64,000 bases of DNA from Bog-756 sp963833585 (GTDB lineage: Bacteria; Actinomycetota; Acidimicrobiia; Acidimicrobiales; RAAP-2): contig CAWHYF010000005.1 of the NCBI GenBank assembly GCA_963833585.1, positions 248,001 through 312,000 on the forward strand. The letters run 5' to 3'. The position numbers and the translations under genes were made by a program. Positions 16,969 to 24,428 of the stretch are shown here, one piece after another (position 1 is the first letter of the stretch; each line of letters begins with the position of its first letter). The notes beneath the pieces are model-generated. The model was not told the DNA's origin and ran no database searches. It worked only from the letters and a program-made list of their open reading frames with translations.

Positions 16969-18067
16969 CGCAGGCTTTCGTCCAGGGCCGCCAGGAACCG
17001 GTCGTTCTCCTCGGGGAGGCCCACCGTGACCCGCAGGCACCCGGTGAGCCCCGGCCACTCCGAACAGTCTCGCACGAGGACCGAGCGGTCCAGGAGGTGG
17101 GACCATACGGTGCGGGCCGGGGCGGCCAACGGCCGGAACAGGATGAAGTTGGCGTCCGATGGCCACGTCTCGACCGGCAGTCCGGCCAGGGACGCCGCGA
17201 TCCGGCCCCGCTCCTCGTTGAGCAGGGCCACCCGGGCCTCCATCTCGTCGCGGTAACGGAGCGCCAACCGGCCGGCCAGCTGCTTGGCCATGTCCAGATG
17301 GTAGGGAAGCGCCACCAGCTCACAGGCCCGGACCACCTGGGGGTCGGCCACCAGGTACCCGAGGCGCAGCCCGGCCATGGACCAGGTCTTGGAGAAGGTC
17401 CGGATCACCGCCAGCCGCTCCCAGCCGGGACCGGCCCGTCGGACCAGCTCCAAGGCCGAGACCGGGGCGAATGCCCGTAGGCCTCGTCCACCACCACCAG
17501 GCCCGGGGCCATGGTCAGCACCTGTTCGATCTGACTCGGCGGGTCGGCCCGCCCGGAGGGGTTGTTGGGCGAGCAGAGGAAGGTGATGACCGGGCGGTGG
17601 GACTCGGTCACCCGCTTCACCTCGTCCAGGTCCAGGCGGAAGTCGTCGGTCCTGCGCCCGGCGGCCACCGGTGTGCCGGTGGTGCGGGCGATCTGTCGGT
17701 GCATGGTGTAGGTCGGCTCGAACAGGGCCACGGTCCGGCCGGGGCCGCCATAGGCCAACATCAGGGACTGGAGGACCTCATTGGAGCCGTTGGCGCAGAA
17801 CACCTGGTCCGGTCCCACCCCGTGGCTCTCGGCCACGGCCCGACGGAGCTCGACGGCCTGGCGATCGGGATACCGGTTGAACTCGAGCTCGTCCAGACCG
17901 GCGCGGAACTCCTCCAGCCACCGGTCCGGAGGCGGTAGGGGTGACTCATTGGTGTTGAGGCGGACCTCCACCTCGACCTGGGCCGAGTGGTACCCGGTCA
18001 GCTCCACCAGGTCGGGTCGCACCGGGGGCAGGACCGCCTCCTCGGCGCGGTCCCCTACCTCGGCCAT
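16965..18067 (-). pseudogene. hisC: Histidinol-phosphate aminotransferase, split by an apparent single-base frameshift
   Basis: HisC transfers an amino group from glutamate to imidazole acetol phosphate using PLP. The 5' part (frame 18067-17405) carries LNTNESP, ANGSNEVLQ, EPTYTMHR, CSPNNPSG and VVVDEAYG; the 3' part (frame 17453-16965) carries the PLP lysine in RTFSKTWSMAGLRLGY and the C-terminal domain. They are in different frames. Adding one C to the CCC run at 17474-17476 (plus strand) would join them as DEAYG-A-FAPVSALELV and give a normal protein of 367 aa. Loss of one base from a homopolymer may be real, a programmed shift, or an assembly error. The gene overlaps the hisD stop by 13 bp and hisB by 4 bp. 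Confidence 0.9.
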
Positions 18068-19356
18068 CGGAGCCGCACCGATTCGGCATGGGCGGGGAGG
18101 CCCTCGGTCTCAGCCAAGGTCACGACGTGGGGTCCCAACTGCGCCAGCGCCTGCTCGCTGACGGTGACGGCGTGGATGTGCCGACGGAAGTCATCGACCC
18201 GGAGGGCGCTGGAGAACCGGGCCGTCCGGTTGGTCGGAAGGACATGGTTGGGGCCGGCCAGGTAGTCCCCCACGCTGGCCGGTGAGCCGGGTCCGAGGAA
18301 GACCGCGCCGGCCGACTGCACCTGGCCCAGGAGGCCCGTGGCGTCGGGAACGAGGATCTCGAGGTGTTCGGGGGCCACGACGTTGGCCACCGCCATGGCC
18401 TGCTTCGGCCCGTCCACCAGCACCGCGTAACCACCGGCCCCGAGGGTGGTCTCGAGGTCCGCCCGTCGGGGAGACGCCCGCACGATGCGGTCGACCTGGG
18501 CCGTGACCGCCTCGGCCACCGCCTCGGACCAGGTCACCAGCCACGCCAGTCCGTCGGGTCCGTGCTCAGCCTGCACCACCAGGTCGATGGCGGCCAGCTC
18601 GGTGGGGGTGTCGGGGCCGGCGATCACCACCACCTCGGACGGCCCGGCGAAGGCCGAGGCCACGCCGACCACCCCGGAGACCTGCCGTTTGGCCTCGGCG
18701 ACGAATCGGTTGCCGGGACCCACCACCACGTCCACCGGCTCGATCGACTCGGTGCCGTAGGCCATCGCCGCGATGGCCTGGGCCCCCCCGATCCGGTAGA
18801 CCTCGTGGATGCCGGCCACGGCGGCGGCGGCCAAGGAGGCGTCGTCGACCCGGCCGTCCGGACCCGGGGGCACGCACAGCACGATCTCCTCGACGCCGGC
18901 CACCTGGGCCGGCACCGCGCACATGAGCACGGTCGAGGGATAGCGGGCCCGTCCACCCGGGGCGTAGCAGCCGGCCCTCGACACCGGGCGGACCAGGTGC
19001 CGCACCTCGATCCCCCCCGACTCGAAGGTCTCCACCTCGGGACGGGCCGCCTCGTGGGCGTGGTACGCCAGGATGCGGTCGTGGGCGACGTCGAGCGCCT
19101 CTTGGAGGGGCAGGGGCACCCGGGCCAGCGCCGCCTGGATCTCCGCCTCCTCCACCCGGAGCTCGTCGAGCTCGACCCCGTCGAACTGCTGGGTCAGCCG
19201 GCGCAGGGCCCCGTCGCCGTCGGCGCGGACCTCGGCGATGATCGAGGCCACCGCCTCGGAGGAACGGCCCTGTTCGTCGGTGGGGCGTGGCAGGACCTCC
19301 CGCAGGGCCCGGCGGTTCCCGGTGAAGCCTCGAACGTCCAGGCGACGGAGAGTCAT
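18055..19356 (-). CDS. hisD: Histidinol dehydrogenase
   Basis: HisD (433 aa) oxidises histidinol to histidine in two NAD-dependent steps using zinc. Recognised blocks are GCYAPGGRARYPSTVLM, GGAQAIAAMAYGTESI, VVGPGNRFVAEAKRQV and DLVVQAEHGPDG, the last holding metal-binding Gln and His. It is the first gene of the block hisD-hisC-hisB-hisH-hisA-hisF. A TAGCAT box lies 9 bases before the ATG and no ribosome binding site is visible, so the transcript may be leaderless or nearly so. Confidence 0.97.
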   Translation of the reverse strand: MTLRRLDVRGFTGNRRALREVLPRPTDEQGRSSEAVASIIAEVRADGDGALRRLTQQFDGVELDELRVEEAEIQAALARVPLPLQEALDVAHDRILAYHAHEAARPEVETFESGGIEVRHLVRPVSRAGCYAPGGRARYPSTVLMCAVPAQVAGVEEIVLCVPPGPDGRVDDASLAAAAVAGIHEVYRIGGAQAIAAMAYGTESIEPVDVVVGPGNRFVAEAKRQVSGVVGVASAFAGPSEVVVIAGPDTPTELAAIDLVVQAEHGPDGLAWLVTWSEAVAEAVTAQVDRIVRASPRRADLETTLGAGGYAVLVDGPKQAMAVANVVAPEHLEILVPDATGLLGQVQSAGAVFLGPGSPASVGDYLAGPNHVLPTNRTARFSSALRVDDFRRHIHAVTVSEQALAQLGPHVVTLAETEGLPAHAESVRLRWPR

Positions 19357-19365
19357 AGCCCGTCG

Positions 19366-19371
19366 ATGCTA
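19366..19371 (-). promoter_or_regulatory. Probable -10 box of the his operon
   Basis: TAGCAT on the minus strand, 9 bases before the hisD ATG at 19356. No convincing -35 sequence or leader-peptide attenuator with a histidine run is present in the 109-bp gap to the divergent small gene. Confidence 0.4.
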
Positions 19372-19453
19372 CCGGACCCGGATGACCGCCCTCCCCCGAC
19401 GACGGCGTCCGATACCCCGGGGGGCCGGGTGGGAGACCCGGTCCGTTCGGTGC

Positions 19454-19459
19454 CATGAT
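19454..19459 (+). promoter_or_regulatory. Probable -10 box of the 65-aa gene
   Basis: CATGAT, a near match to TATGAT, ends 6 bases before the ATG at 19466, again the spacing expected for a leaderless transcript. Confidence 0.35.
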
Positions 19460-19465
19460 CGGTCG

Positions 19466-19663
19466 ATGGCCACCAGCTCGGCAGAACTCTCCTCCCTTGC
19501 CACCGCCCTCGACGAGTTGAGCCGGCGGATCACCGTCCACGCCGACGCCGCCGATGCGGTCAAGGATGAAGAGACGGCCCGGGAGCTCTTCGCCATCGAA
19601 CGCGCCCTCAACAGTGCCAACCGTCGTCTGTCCCGACTGGCCCTGGCCCTCAACCGGCGTTGA
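19466..19663 (+). CDS. Small conserved actinobacterial protein of unknown function
   Basis: This 65-aa protein is predicted fully helical, with ELSSLATALDELSRRITVHA followed by an acidic stretch and a basic C-terminal helix (RALNSANRRLSRLALALNRR). It resembles short helical proteins annotated as hypothetical in many actinobacterial genomes. Support comes from its position after a -10-like box, its sensible amphipathic composition and the lack of any overlapping gene. It is divergent from hisD. No function can be proposed. Confidence 0.6.
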   Translation: MATSSAELSSLATALDELSRRITVHADAADAVKDEETARELFAIERALNSANRRLSRLALALNRR

Positions 19664-19681
19664 CGCGGCCCATCGGAGCCG

Positions 19682-19736
19682 GGCCCGGACACCAGGTGAC
19701 GACAAGCAGTGACACCACTTGTCGTCACACCGGGCC
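19682..19736. repeat. Two-tier inverted repeat overlapping a candidate promoter
   Basis: An 11-bp perfect inverted repeat, GTGACGACAAG (19696-19706) and CTTGTCGTCAC (19718-19728), flanks an 11-base centre. Outside it GGCCCGG (19682-19688) pairs with CCGGGCC (19730-19736). The right inner arm contains the -35-like TTGTCG of the candidate promoter, as expected of an operator. It lies in the 397-bp gap (19664-20060) between the 65-aa gene and nth. Confidence 0.55.
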
Positions 19737-19748
19737 AGGGAGTAGTGT
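19719..19748 (+). promoter_or_regulatory. Orphan plus-strand promoter candidate
   Basis: TTGTCG (19719-19724) and TAGTGT (19743-19748) are separated by 18 bases. No plus-strand coding gene follows before mshD at 20928; the next structure is a strong hairpin at 19787-19812. A transcript starting near 19755 and ending after the hairpin would be about 60 nt, a candidate small RNA. This is inference. Confidence 0.35.
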
Positions 19749-19786
19749 CTTCCAACCGGCCCGGTCCGCATTGCCTCCGGGCGCGG

Positions 19787-19812
19787 CGAAGGCACCCCGG
19801 AGGGTGCCTTCG
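19787..19812. terminator. Strong GC-rich hairpin, possible terminator
   Basis: CGAAGGCACC (19787-19796) and GGTGCCTTCG (19803-19812) form a perfect 10-bp stem with a 6-base loop. No T-run follows on either strand, so it is not a textbook intrinsic terminator; high-GC actinobacteria often use such hairpins without a T-tract. Confidence 0.45.
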
Positions 19813-19866
19813 CGCGAGCGGGCCGGGCGGCGGATCCCGAACACCGCTCTGCGGAACCAGTTGGCG

Positions 19867-19945
19867 GGAACCGGTTCCGAGACCTCTAGATGATCATGTT
19901 TTTCGTCCGATTGCCAGTCGGCCCCGACAATTTTCGGACGCGAAA
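19867..19945. repeat. Palindrome and long foldback in an AT-richer patch
   Basis: GGAACCGGTTCC (19867-19878) is a perfect 12-bp palindrome. After a TTTTT at 19899-19903, the segment 19901-19945 can fold back through CGTCCG (19904-19909) with CGGACG (19935-19940), ATTG with CAAT, and an inner GTCGG/CCGAC. The patch is clearly richer in A and T than its surroundings. No ORF is convincing here; function unknown. Confidence 0.4.
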
Positions 19946-20060
19946 CCGACCCCTCCACCAAATGCCCTGCTCGCAGGGTGGTTCCGCCGCGTCCTGCCCG
20001 ACCGGCGATCGCGGCGAGGAATTGCCCCCTCCGGGTCCCACAGATCTGACAGTGCATCCG

Positions 20061-20897
20061 TCACAAGAAACCGGCGCCGAGGGGTCGGCCGGCGGCGGTG
20101 CGGAGGGCGCGGCCAGGCACTCGGTCCGGGGTGCTGGTGGTCGCCGGCCTGCGATCGCCGGTTGCGATCTCCCTGCGATCGCGGGTTGCGAGCGCCGTCC
20201 GCGGGTCCGACGGAACCATGGCCGCCGTCGGCTCCCCGACTCGGGAGGGGCTGCCCGCCGACGGACAGAAGTCCGAGAGCAGACACCGGTCGCAGTGAGG
20301 CCGGCGCGCCGTGCAGGTGGACCGGCCGTGCAAGATCATCCGCAGGCTGAACACCCCGCGTTGCCCGGCGGGGATCATGTCGTTCAGCACCCGCTCCACC
20401 CGCACCGGATCGGACTCGTCGGTCAGCCCCAGACGGACCGACAGGCGTTGGACGTGGGTGTCGACCGGCAGGCCCGGGAGCCCGAAGGCCACGCTCCGCA
20501 CCACGTTGGCCGTCTTCCGACCCACCCCGGGCAGGGTGACCAGGTCGGCCATGGCCGTCGGGACCGCCCCACCGAATCGATCGACCAGCGCCGAAGCCAT
20601 GCCCACCAGGCTCCGGGCCTTGGCCCGGAAGAAGCCCGTCGAGTGGATGATCGCCTCCACCTCGGCCGGTTCGGCCGCGGCCATGGCGTAGGGGTCGGGG
20701 AACCGGGCGAAGAGAGCCGGGGTGGTCTGGTTGACCCGATCGTCGGTGCACTGGGCGGACAGGATGGTGGCGGCCAGTAGCTGGAAGGCGTCACCGTGGT
20801 CGAGGGCGCAGAGATCAGTGGCCGTGCCGGGGAAGGCGGCGGCCAACCGCTCGGCCGTGCGCCGAGCTCGCCCGGTCGGAGTACGGGGTCGGGCCAC
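20061..20897 (-). CDS. nth: Endonuclease III
   Basis: Nth (278 aa) removes oxidised pyrimidines from DNA and nicks the abasic site. The catalytic lysine region is the helix-hairpin-helix LVTLPGVGRKTANVVRS, the catalytic Asp follows in LPVDTHVQRLS, and four cysteines (C-x6-C-x2-C-x5-C in CTARRPHCDRCLLSDFC) hold the 4Fe-4S cluster. After the cluster the protein continues for about 65 low-complexity residues; two 24-bp tandem repeats encode part of them. The start is a GTG at 20897 with TAGTCT 7 bases upstream. It is divergent from mshD, only 30 bp away. Confidence 0.93.
   Translation of the reverse strand: MARPRTPTGRARRTAERLAAAFPGTATDLCALDHGDAFQLLAATILSAQCTDDRVNQTTPALFARFPDPYAMAAAEPAEVEAIIHSTGFFRAKARSLVGMASALVDRFGGAVPTAMADLVTLPGVGRKTANVVRSVAFGLPGLPVDTHVQRLSVRLGLTDESDPVRVERVLNDMIPAGQRGVFSLRMILHGRSTCTARRPHCDRCLLSDFCPSAGSPSRVGEPTAAMVPSDPRTALATRDRREIATGDRRPATTSTPDRVPGRALRTAAGRPLGAGFL
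20149..20196. repeat. Two 24-bp tandem repeats inside the nth tail
   Basis: Units 20149-20172 and 20173-20196 both begin CTGCGATCGC and continue with GGTTGCGA; they match at nearly all positions. The period is a multiple of three, so the reading frame of the C-terminal extension of Nth is kept. Confidence 0.65.
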
Positions 20898-20904
20898 GAC
20901 CGGC

Positions 20905-20910
20905 AGACTA
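20905..20910 (-). promoter_or_regulatory. Probable -10 box of nth
   Basis: TAGTCT on the minus strand ends 7 bases before the GTG at 20897. It stands back to back with the mshD -10 box, 4 bp away; together they contain the palindrome CTACCGGTAG. Confidence 0.5.
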
Positions 20911-20914
20911 CCGG

Positions 20915-20920
20915 TAGCGT
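20915..20920 (+). promoter_or_regulatory. Probable -10 box of mshD
   Basis: TAGCGT ends 7 bases before the ATG at 20928, predicting a leaderless mshD mRNA. Any -35 contact would lie within the nth coding sequence. Confidence 0.5.
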
Positions 20921-20927
20921 GCTGCGG

Positions 20928-21932
20928 ATGGAGGGCCTCGATCTCGGCGTCGCCACCCAACCGAGTGCCGACCTCCGCTCCGCCGTGCAGACGCTGATCG
21001 ACCGGGTGGCGTCGGTCACCGGCCATCCGCCGTTCAGCGAGCACAAGCGGATGGTGCTGGCCCGCACCCGGTGGGACTCCGATCGCATGCGGGGCGGCGA
21101 CCGGTCGGTCGAGTCATTGGAGCCGGACGATCGTGAGCACTCCTTCGGGATCACCGCCTACCGCGCCCGACCCCGGTCGCTGCTGGCTTACGCCCAGGTG
21201 GCCGGCGACCGGCGGCGCCGGGAGTACGCCGTCGAACTGTTGGTCGAGCCGGAGGTGGGCCGGCCCGTCGATGTCGCCGGTCCCTTGCTCGACCGGGTCA
21301 TCGAGCAGGTGGCGGCCCTCGGCGGTGGTGCCCTTCGACTGTGGGTACCCCGTGCCACCCCGACCGACGACGCGCTGGCGCTCGGGCGAGACTTCTCCCC
21401 CGAGCGCGATCTCATCCAGATGCGCTGCCCGCTCCCGCTCCCTCCGGCCCCGACCAGTCTCACGTCACGACCGGCCATCGGTGTGGCCACCCGACCGTTC
21501 CGGCCCGGGGTCGACGAGGACGCTTGGCTACGCGTGAACAACCGCGCCTTCGCCGCCCATCCCGAGCAGGGGCACTGGGACCTGGCCACCCTGCTGGAGC
21601 GGGAGGACGAGGAATGGTTCGACCCCGAGGGATTTCTGGTCCTGGAATCCGACGGTCGCATGGCCGGCTGGTGTTGGACCAAGGTCCATCGTCACGCCAC
21701 CCCGCCCATGGGCGAGATCTACGTCATCGGCGTGGATCCAGACTTCCATGGACGCGGGTGGGGCCGGGCCCTCACCCGGGCGGGCCTGCAGTGGCTGGCC
21801 GACCAGGGACTGGTCGTGGGCATGCTGTACGTCGACGCCGACAACGTCGCGGCCGTCAGCCTCTACCGCTCGATGGGCTTCACCGAAGACCACGTGGACC
21901 GCTCGTACCTGCGGACGGTGCCTCGGCGATGA
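20928..21932 (+). CDS. mshD: Mycothiol synthase (two GNAT domains)
   Basis: MshD (334 aa) acetylates the cysteine of Cys-GlcN-Ins with acetyl-CoA, the last step of mycothiol synthesis, the main low-molecular-weight thiol of actinobacteria. It has two GNAT domains: an N-terminal half (about 1-165) and a C-terminal half with IYVIGVDPDFHGRGWGRALT (acetyl-CoA loop) and GMLYVDADNVAAVSLYRSMGF. WLRVNNRAFAAHPEQG and AGWCWTKVH are typical of MshD. The ATG is fixed by the TAGCGT box 7 bases upstream. It is divergent from nth and converges on the VIT1-like gene. Confidence 0.93.
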   Translation: MEGLDLGVATQPSADLRSAVQTLIDRVASVTGHPPFSEHKRMVLARTRWDSDRMRGGDRSVESLEPDDREHSFGITAYRARPRSLLAYAQVAGDRRRREYAVELLVEPEVGRPVDVAGPLLDRVIEQVAALGGGALRLWVPRATPTDDALALGRDFSPERDLIQMRCPLPLPPAPTSLTSRPAIGVATRPFRPGVDEDAWLRVNNRAFAAHPEQGHWDLATLLEREDEEWFDPEGFLVLESDGRMAGWCWTKVHRHATPPMGEIYVIGVDPDFHGRGWGRALTRAGLQWLADQGLVVGMLYVDADNVAAVSLYRSMGFTEDHVDRSYLRTVPRR

Positions 21933-22000
21933 ACGGAGGCCCGGGGGCGCGTCGCTGACCGGAAGGACTTGGGTACCGGTCCTGGCCGCGCCGCCTCCGT
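21933..22000. terminator. Foldback between convergent mshD and VIT1-like genes
   Basis: ACGGAGGC (21933-21940) and GCCTCCGT (21993-22000) are inverted, and GC-rich inner segments can extend the pairing. It lies directly after the mshD stop and before the convergent gene end at 22009, so a bidirectional terminator is plausible. No T-run is seen. Confidence 0.35.
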
Positions 22001-22008
22001 CCGGAAGG

Positions 22009-22701
22009 TCAACCGGCGCCGATCAGGTGTCCCACCGAGTAGGTGACCGCCGCGGCCACGCCGGAGATGAGCAGCTGCCGTGAAGCCGACCACCACCACG
22101 AGCGGCCGGTGAAATAGGCCAGTGCCGCCCCGACGCCGAGGGCGGCGACGGCGCCGAGGGCGATCGACCACACGGTGGCGGTCGTGCCCGAGGTGATCAG
22201 CCAGGGAAGCAACGGGATGAAGGCACCCATGGCGAACATCACGAACGAAGATCCGGCGGCCTGGAAAGGATTGCCCGTCTGCTCGGGGTTGATGCCCAGC
22301 TCCTCCCGGGCATGTGTCTCGAGGGCCAGGTCGGGATCACTCATCATTTTGACCGAGAGCTCGTCGGCCATGTCGGCGTCGAGGCCCCGGTTCCGGTAGA
22401 TCCCGGCCAGCTCCCGTCGCTCGTCCTCGGGATCGTGGTGGATGGCCTGGCGCTCCACATCCAGCTCTCGTTCCATCAGCTCGGACTGGGCCCGCATGGA
22501 GATGTACTCCCCGGCGGCCATGGAGAAGGAGCCGGCGATGAGCCCGGCGATGCCGGCCAGACGCACCGCGGACGCGGAGGCGTGGGCACCGGCGATTCCG
22601 AGGATGAGCGCCACGTTGGACACCAGGCCGTCGCTGATCCCGAAGACGGCCGCCCGGGCCCCGCCTCCATGGAGGTTCCGATGGTGGTGTCGCATGTCCA
22701 C
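22009..22701 (-). CDS. VIT1/CCC1 family iron/manganese transporter
   Basis: A 230-aa membrane protein of the VIT1/CCC1 family, which moves Fe2+ or Mn2+ out of the cytoplasm. Conserved blocks include GISDGLVSNVALILGIAGA, GSFSMAAGEYISMRAQSE and the cytoplasmic metal-binding helices rich in Glu/Asp (IHHDPEDERRELAGIY, MADELSVKMMSDPDLALETH). The C-terminal half holds the remaining hydrophobic helices. The start is a GTG at 22701, 7 bases after a TACGCT box; an ATG two codons later is the alternative. It stands alone and is divergent from the MaoC-like gene. Confidence 0.9.
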   Translation of the reverse strand: MDMRHHHRNLHGGGARAAVFGISDGLVSNVALILGIAGAHASASAVRLAGIAGLIAGSFSMAAGEYISMRAQSELMERELDVERQAIHHDPEDERRELAGIYRNRGLDADMADELSVKMMSDPDLALETHAREELGINPEQTGNPFQAAGSSFVMFAMGAFIPLLPWLITSGTTATVWSIALGAVAALGVGAALAYFTGRSWWWSASRQLLISGVAAAVTYSVGHLIGAG

Positions 22702-22708
22702 GCGGTGC

Positions 22709-22714
22709 AGCGTA
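22709..22714 (-). promoter_or_regulatory. Probable -10 box of the VIT1-like gene
   Basis: TACGCT on the minus strand, 7 bases before the GTG at 22701; supports that GTG as the start of a leaderless mRNA. Confidence 0.45.
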
Positions 22715-22837
22715 CCGAGTGGCCCGCCCTAAGGAGTCGCTGTCCTCCCGGCGAAGGAGCACCTCACGGCGGCGGTGCGGGGTCCCCTCACTCCCGCCCG
22801 GGGGCCGGCACGAGTGGTCGGCCGGTCCGGGGTCCCG

Positions 22838-22843
22838 TACAGT
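22838..22843 (+). promoter_or_regulatory. Probable -10 box of the MaoC-like gene
   Basis: TACAGT ends 7 bases before the ATG at 22851, with no ribosome binding site between: the clearest leaderless arrangement in the window. Confidence 0.5.
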
Positions 22844-22850
22844 CTGGGAC

Positions 22851-23306
22851 ATGGCAACCACCGTGCACGGCATCGACAAATTCCACGAGCTGGTCGGACA
22901 GCACCTGGGCTACAGCCAGTGGCATCTCATCGACCAGGCTCAGATCAACCTGTTCGCCGAGGCCACCGGGGACCACCAGTGGATTCACGTCGACCCCGAG
23001 CGGGCCAAGGAGGGTCCCTTCGGCACCACCATCGCCCACGGATACCTGACCCTGTCCCTGGCGCCGGTCCTGCTGGGCGAGGTGCTGGTGGTCGAAGGTG
23101 CCTCGATGGGGGTCAACTACGGGTGCAACAAGGTCCGCTTCCCAGCCCCGGTTCCCGTCGACAGCAACCTCCGGCTCGGAGCCACCGTGGCCGGGGCGGA
23201 GGACGTGACCGGGGGCGTGCAGGTGGCCCTCGACCTGACCTTCGAGACCGAGGGCTCGACCAAGCCCAGCTGTGTGGCCCAGGTGGTCTACCGCTACTTC
23301 CACTGA
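22851..23306 (+). CDS. MaoC-like (R)-specific enoyl-CoA hydratase/dehydratase
   Basis: This 151-aa hot-dog-fold protein matches the MaoC/NodN family. The hydratase motif is FAEATGDHQWIHVDPERAK (about 36-54), with the catalytic Asp/His pair, followed by PFGTTIAHGYLTLSLAP. Such enzymes hydrate trans-2-enoyl thioesters; a CoA substrate is likely but the chain is unknown. It is a single gene with its own promoter, divergent from the VIT1-like gene, 165 bp upstream of the MerR regulator. Confidence 0.9.
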   Translation: MATTVHGIDKFHELVGQHLGYSQWHLIDQAQINLFAEATGDHQWIHVDPERAKEGPFGTTIAHGYLTLSLAPVLLGEVLVVEGASMGVNYGCNKVRFPAPVPVDSNLRLGATVAGAEDVTGGVQVALDLTFETEGSTKPSCVAQVVYRYFH

Positions 23307-23452
23307 GTGGTCGAGCGGTGGCCGGGTGCGGACCGCGCCCGGGACCTCCGCCTGCGGCGCCATGCCGAGATGGCCCCTCCGACCTGGGCTGATGGGTGGA
23401 CGACCAGCAAGGACACCATCCGGGCCGGCACCGCTCCAACAGTGTGAGCGAT

Positions 23453-23465
23453 TACTCCTAGAGTA
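23453..23465. promoter_or_regulatory. Dyad operator overlapping the merR-type -10 box (TAGAGT 23459-23464)
   Basis: TACTC-CTA-GAGTA is a perfect 5-bp dyad. It contains TAGAGT, a -10-like box 7 bases before the ATG at 23472. A MerR-type protein binding this dyad could control its own operon (merR-menG-menF). There is no ribosome site before the ATG, so a leaderless mRNA is predicted. Confidence 0.45.
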
Positions 23466-23471
23466 GACGCC

Positions 23472-24428
23472 ATGGAGATGAGGGTCGAGCAGCTGTCCGT
23501 CCGGGCCGACGTGACGGTCGACACCATCCGGTACTACCAGAGCAAGGGACTGCTCGATCCGCCCCGCCGGGAGGGTCGGGTGGCCTGGTACGGCGACGAG
23601 CACCTCGAGCGGCTGACCCGTATCCGCTCCCTCCAACAACGGGGCTTCACCTTGGCCACCATCGTCCGGCTGGTGTCGGGTGAACTCGACGCCGCCGACG
23701 AGGCCCTGCTCGGCGAGTTGTCCGGCTGGCGCGACGAGCCGGCGGCCGGCCCGGTGGACGGCGACGGCGACCGGTCCGGCCCCGTTCCGTCGGCCGCCGC
23801 CCGGATCGGTTCGGAGTCGGGGCCCACCCTCACCATCGACGAGCTGGCCGAGGCCACCGGCGTCCCCCTGGCCCTGCTGAAGGCGGTGGAGGCCGAAGGG
23901 CTCCTGATCCCTCGGCGGCTCGCCGGACAGGATCGCTACACCGAGGCCGACGTGGCCGCGGCCCAGGCCGGTCTGCTGTTGTTGGAGTGGGGCATCCCGC
24001 TGTCGGCGCTGCTCGATCTGGCCCGCCGCCACCACGAGGCGACCGAGGCCGTCGCCCGCGAGTCGGTGGCCATGTTCTCCACGCACATCCGGGGGCCGCT
24101 GCGGACGGCCCATCCCCCGTCCGACGGTGCCCCCGGAGCCGGTGGGTCGGGGGACGAGCCCCACATCGAACGACTCCTGCAGGCCTATGCCGAGCTGTTG
24201 CCGGCCGTCAACACGCTGGTGGGCCACCATTTCACCCGCACCCTGATCAACGTGGCGCTGGAACACGTCGACCAGGTGGGCTCTGACGCCGAACGGCGGG
24301 CCATCGGGGACCAGGCGGGCCGGGAGACGTCCTGTGTGGAGATGGGCGGTGCCGAGACCGGTGGCGAAATTCCGGGCGGCGGAGCACCGGAGGACACCGA
24401 GATCGCCGGGGCGGAGCTGCGACCGTGA
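23472..24428 (+). CDS. MerR-family regulator with two predicted HTH domains
   Basis: This 318-aa protein begins with a MerR-type winged helix (about 3-72: VEQLSVRADVTVDTIRYYQ, then KGLLDPPRR). After a Pro/Gly-rich linker a second, diverged MerR-like module appears (about 119-188: TIDELAEATGVPLALLKAVE, then EGLLIPRRLAGQDRYTEADV). The C-terminal 120 residues are helical with ERLLQAYAELLPAVN and an acidic tail, and have no cysteine cluster typical of metal sensors. Its stop overlaps menG by 4 bp, so it is likely to control menaquinone genes. ATG 23478 is an alternative start. Confidence 0.85.
   Translation: MEMRVEQLSVRADVTVDTIRYYQSKGLLDPPRREGRVAWYGDEHLERLTRIRSLQQRGFTLATIVRLVSGELDAADEALLGELSGWRDEPAAGPVDGDGDRSGPVPSAAARIGSESGPTLTIDELAEATGVPLALLKAVEAEGLLIPRRLAGQDRYTEADVAAAQAGLLLLEWGIPLSALLDLARRHHEATEAVARESVAMFSTHIRGPLRTAHPPSDGAPGAGGSGDEPHIERLLQAYAELLPAVNTLVGHHFTRTLINVALEHVDQVGSDAERRAIGDQAGRETSCVEMGGAETGGEIPGGGAPEDTEIAGAELRP

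Noticed and set aside
19787..19812. Classical intrinsic terminator
   Set aside because: The stem is strong but no T-run follows on either strand, so it is listed only as a possible terminator.
20005..20185. GCGATCGC octamers like the cyanobacterial HIP1 element
   Set aside because: Only a few copies, clustered in one tail-encoding repeat; the rest of the genome hints at actinobacteria.
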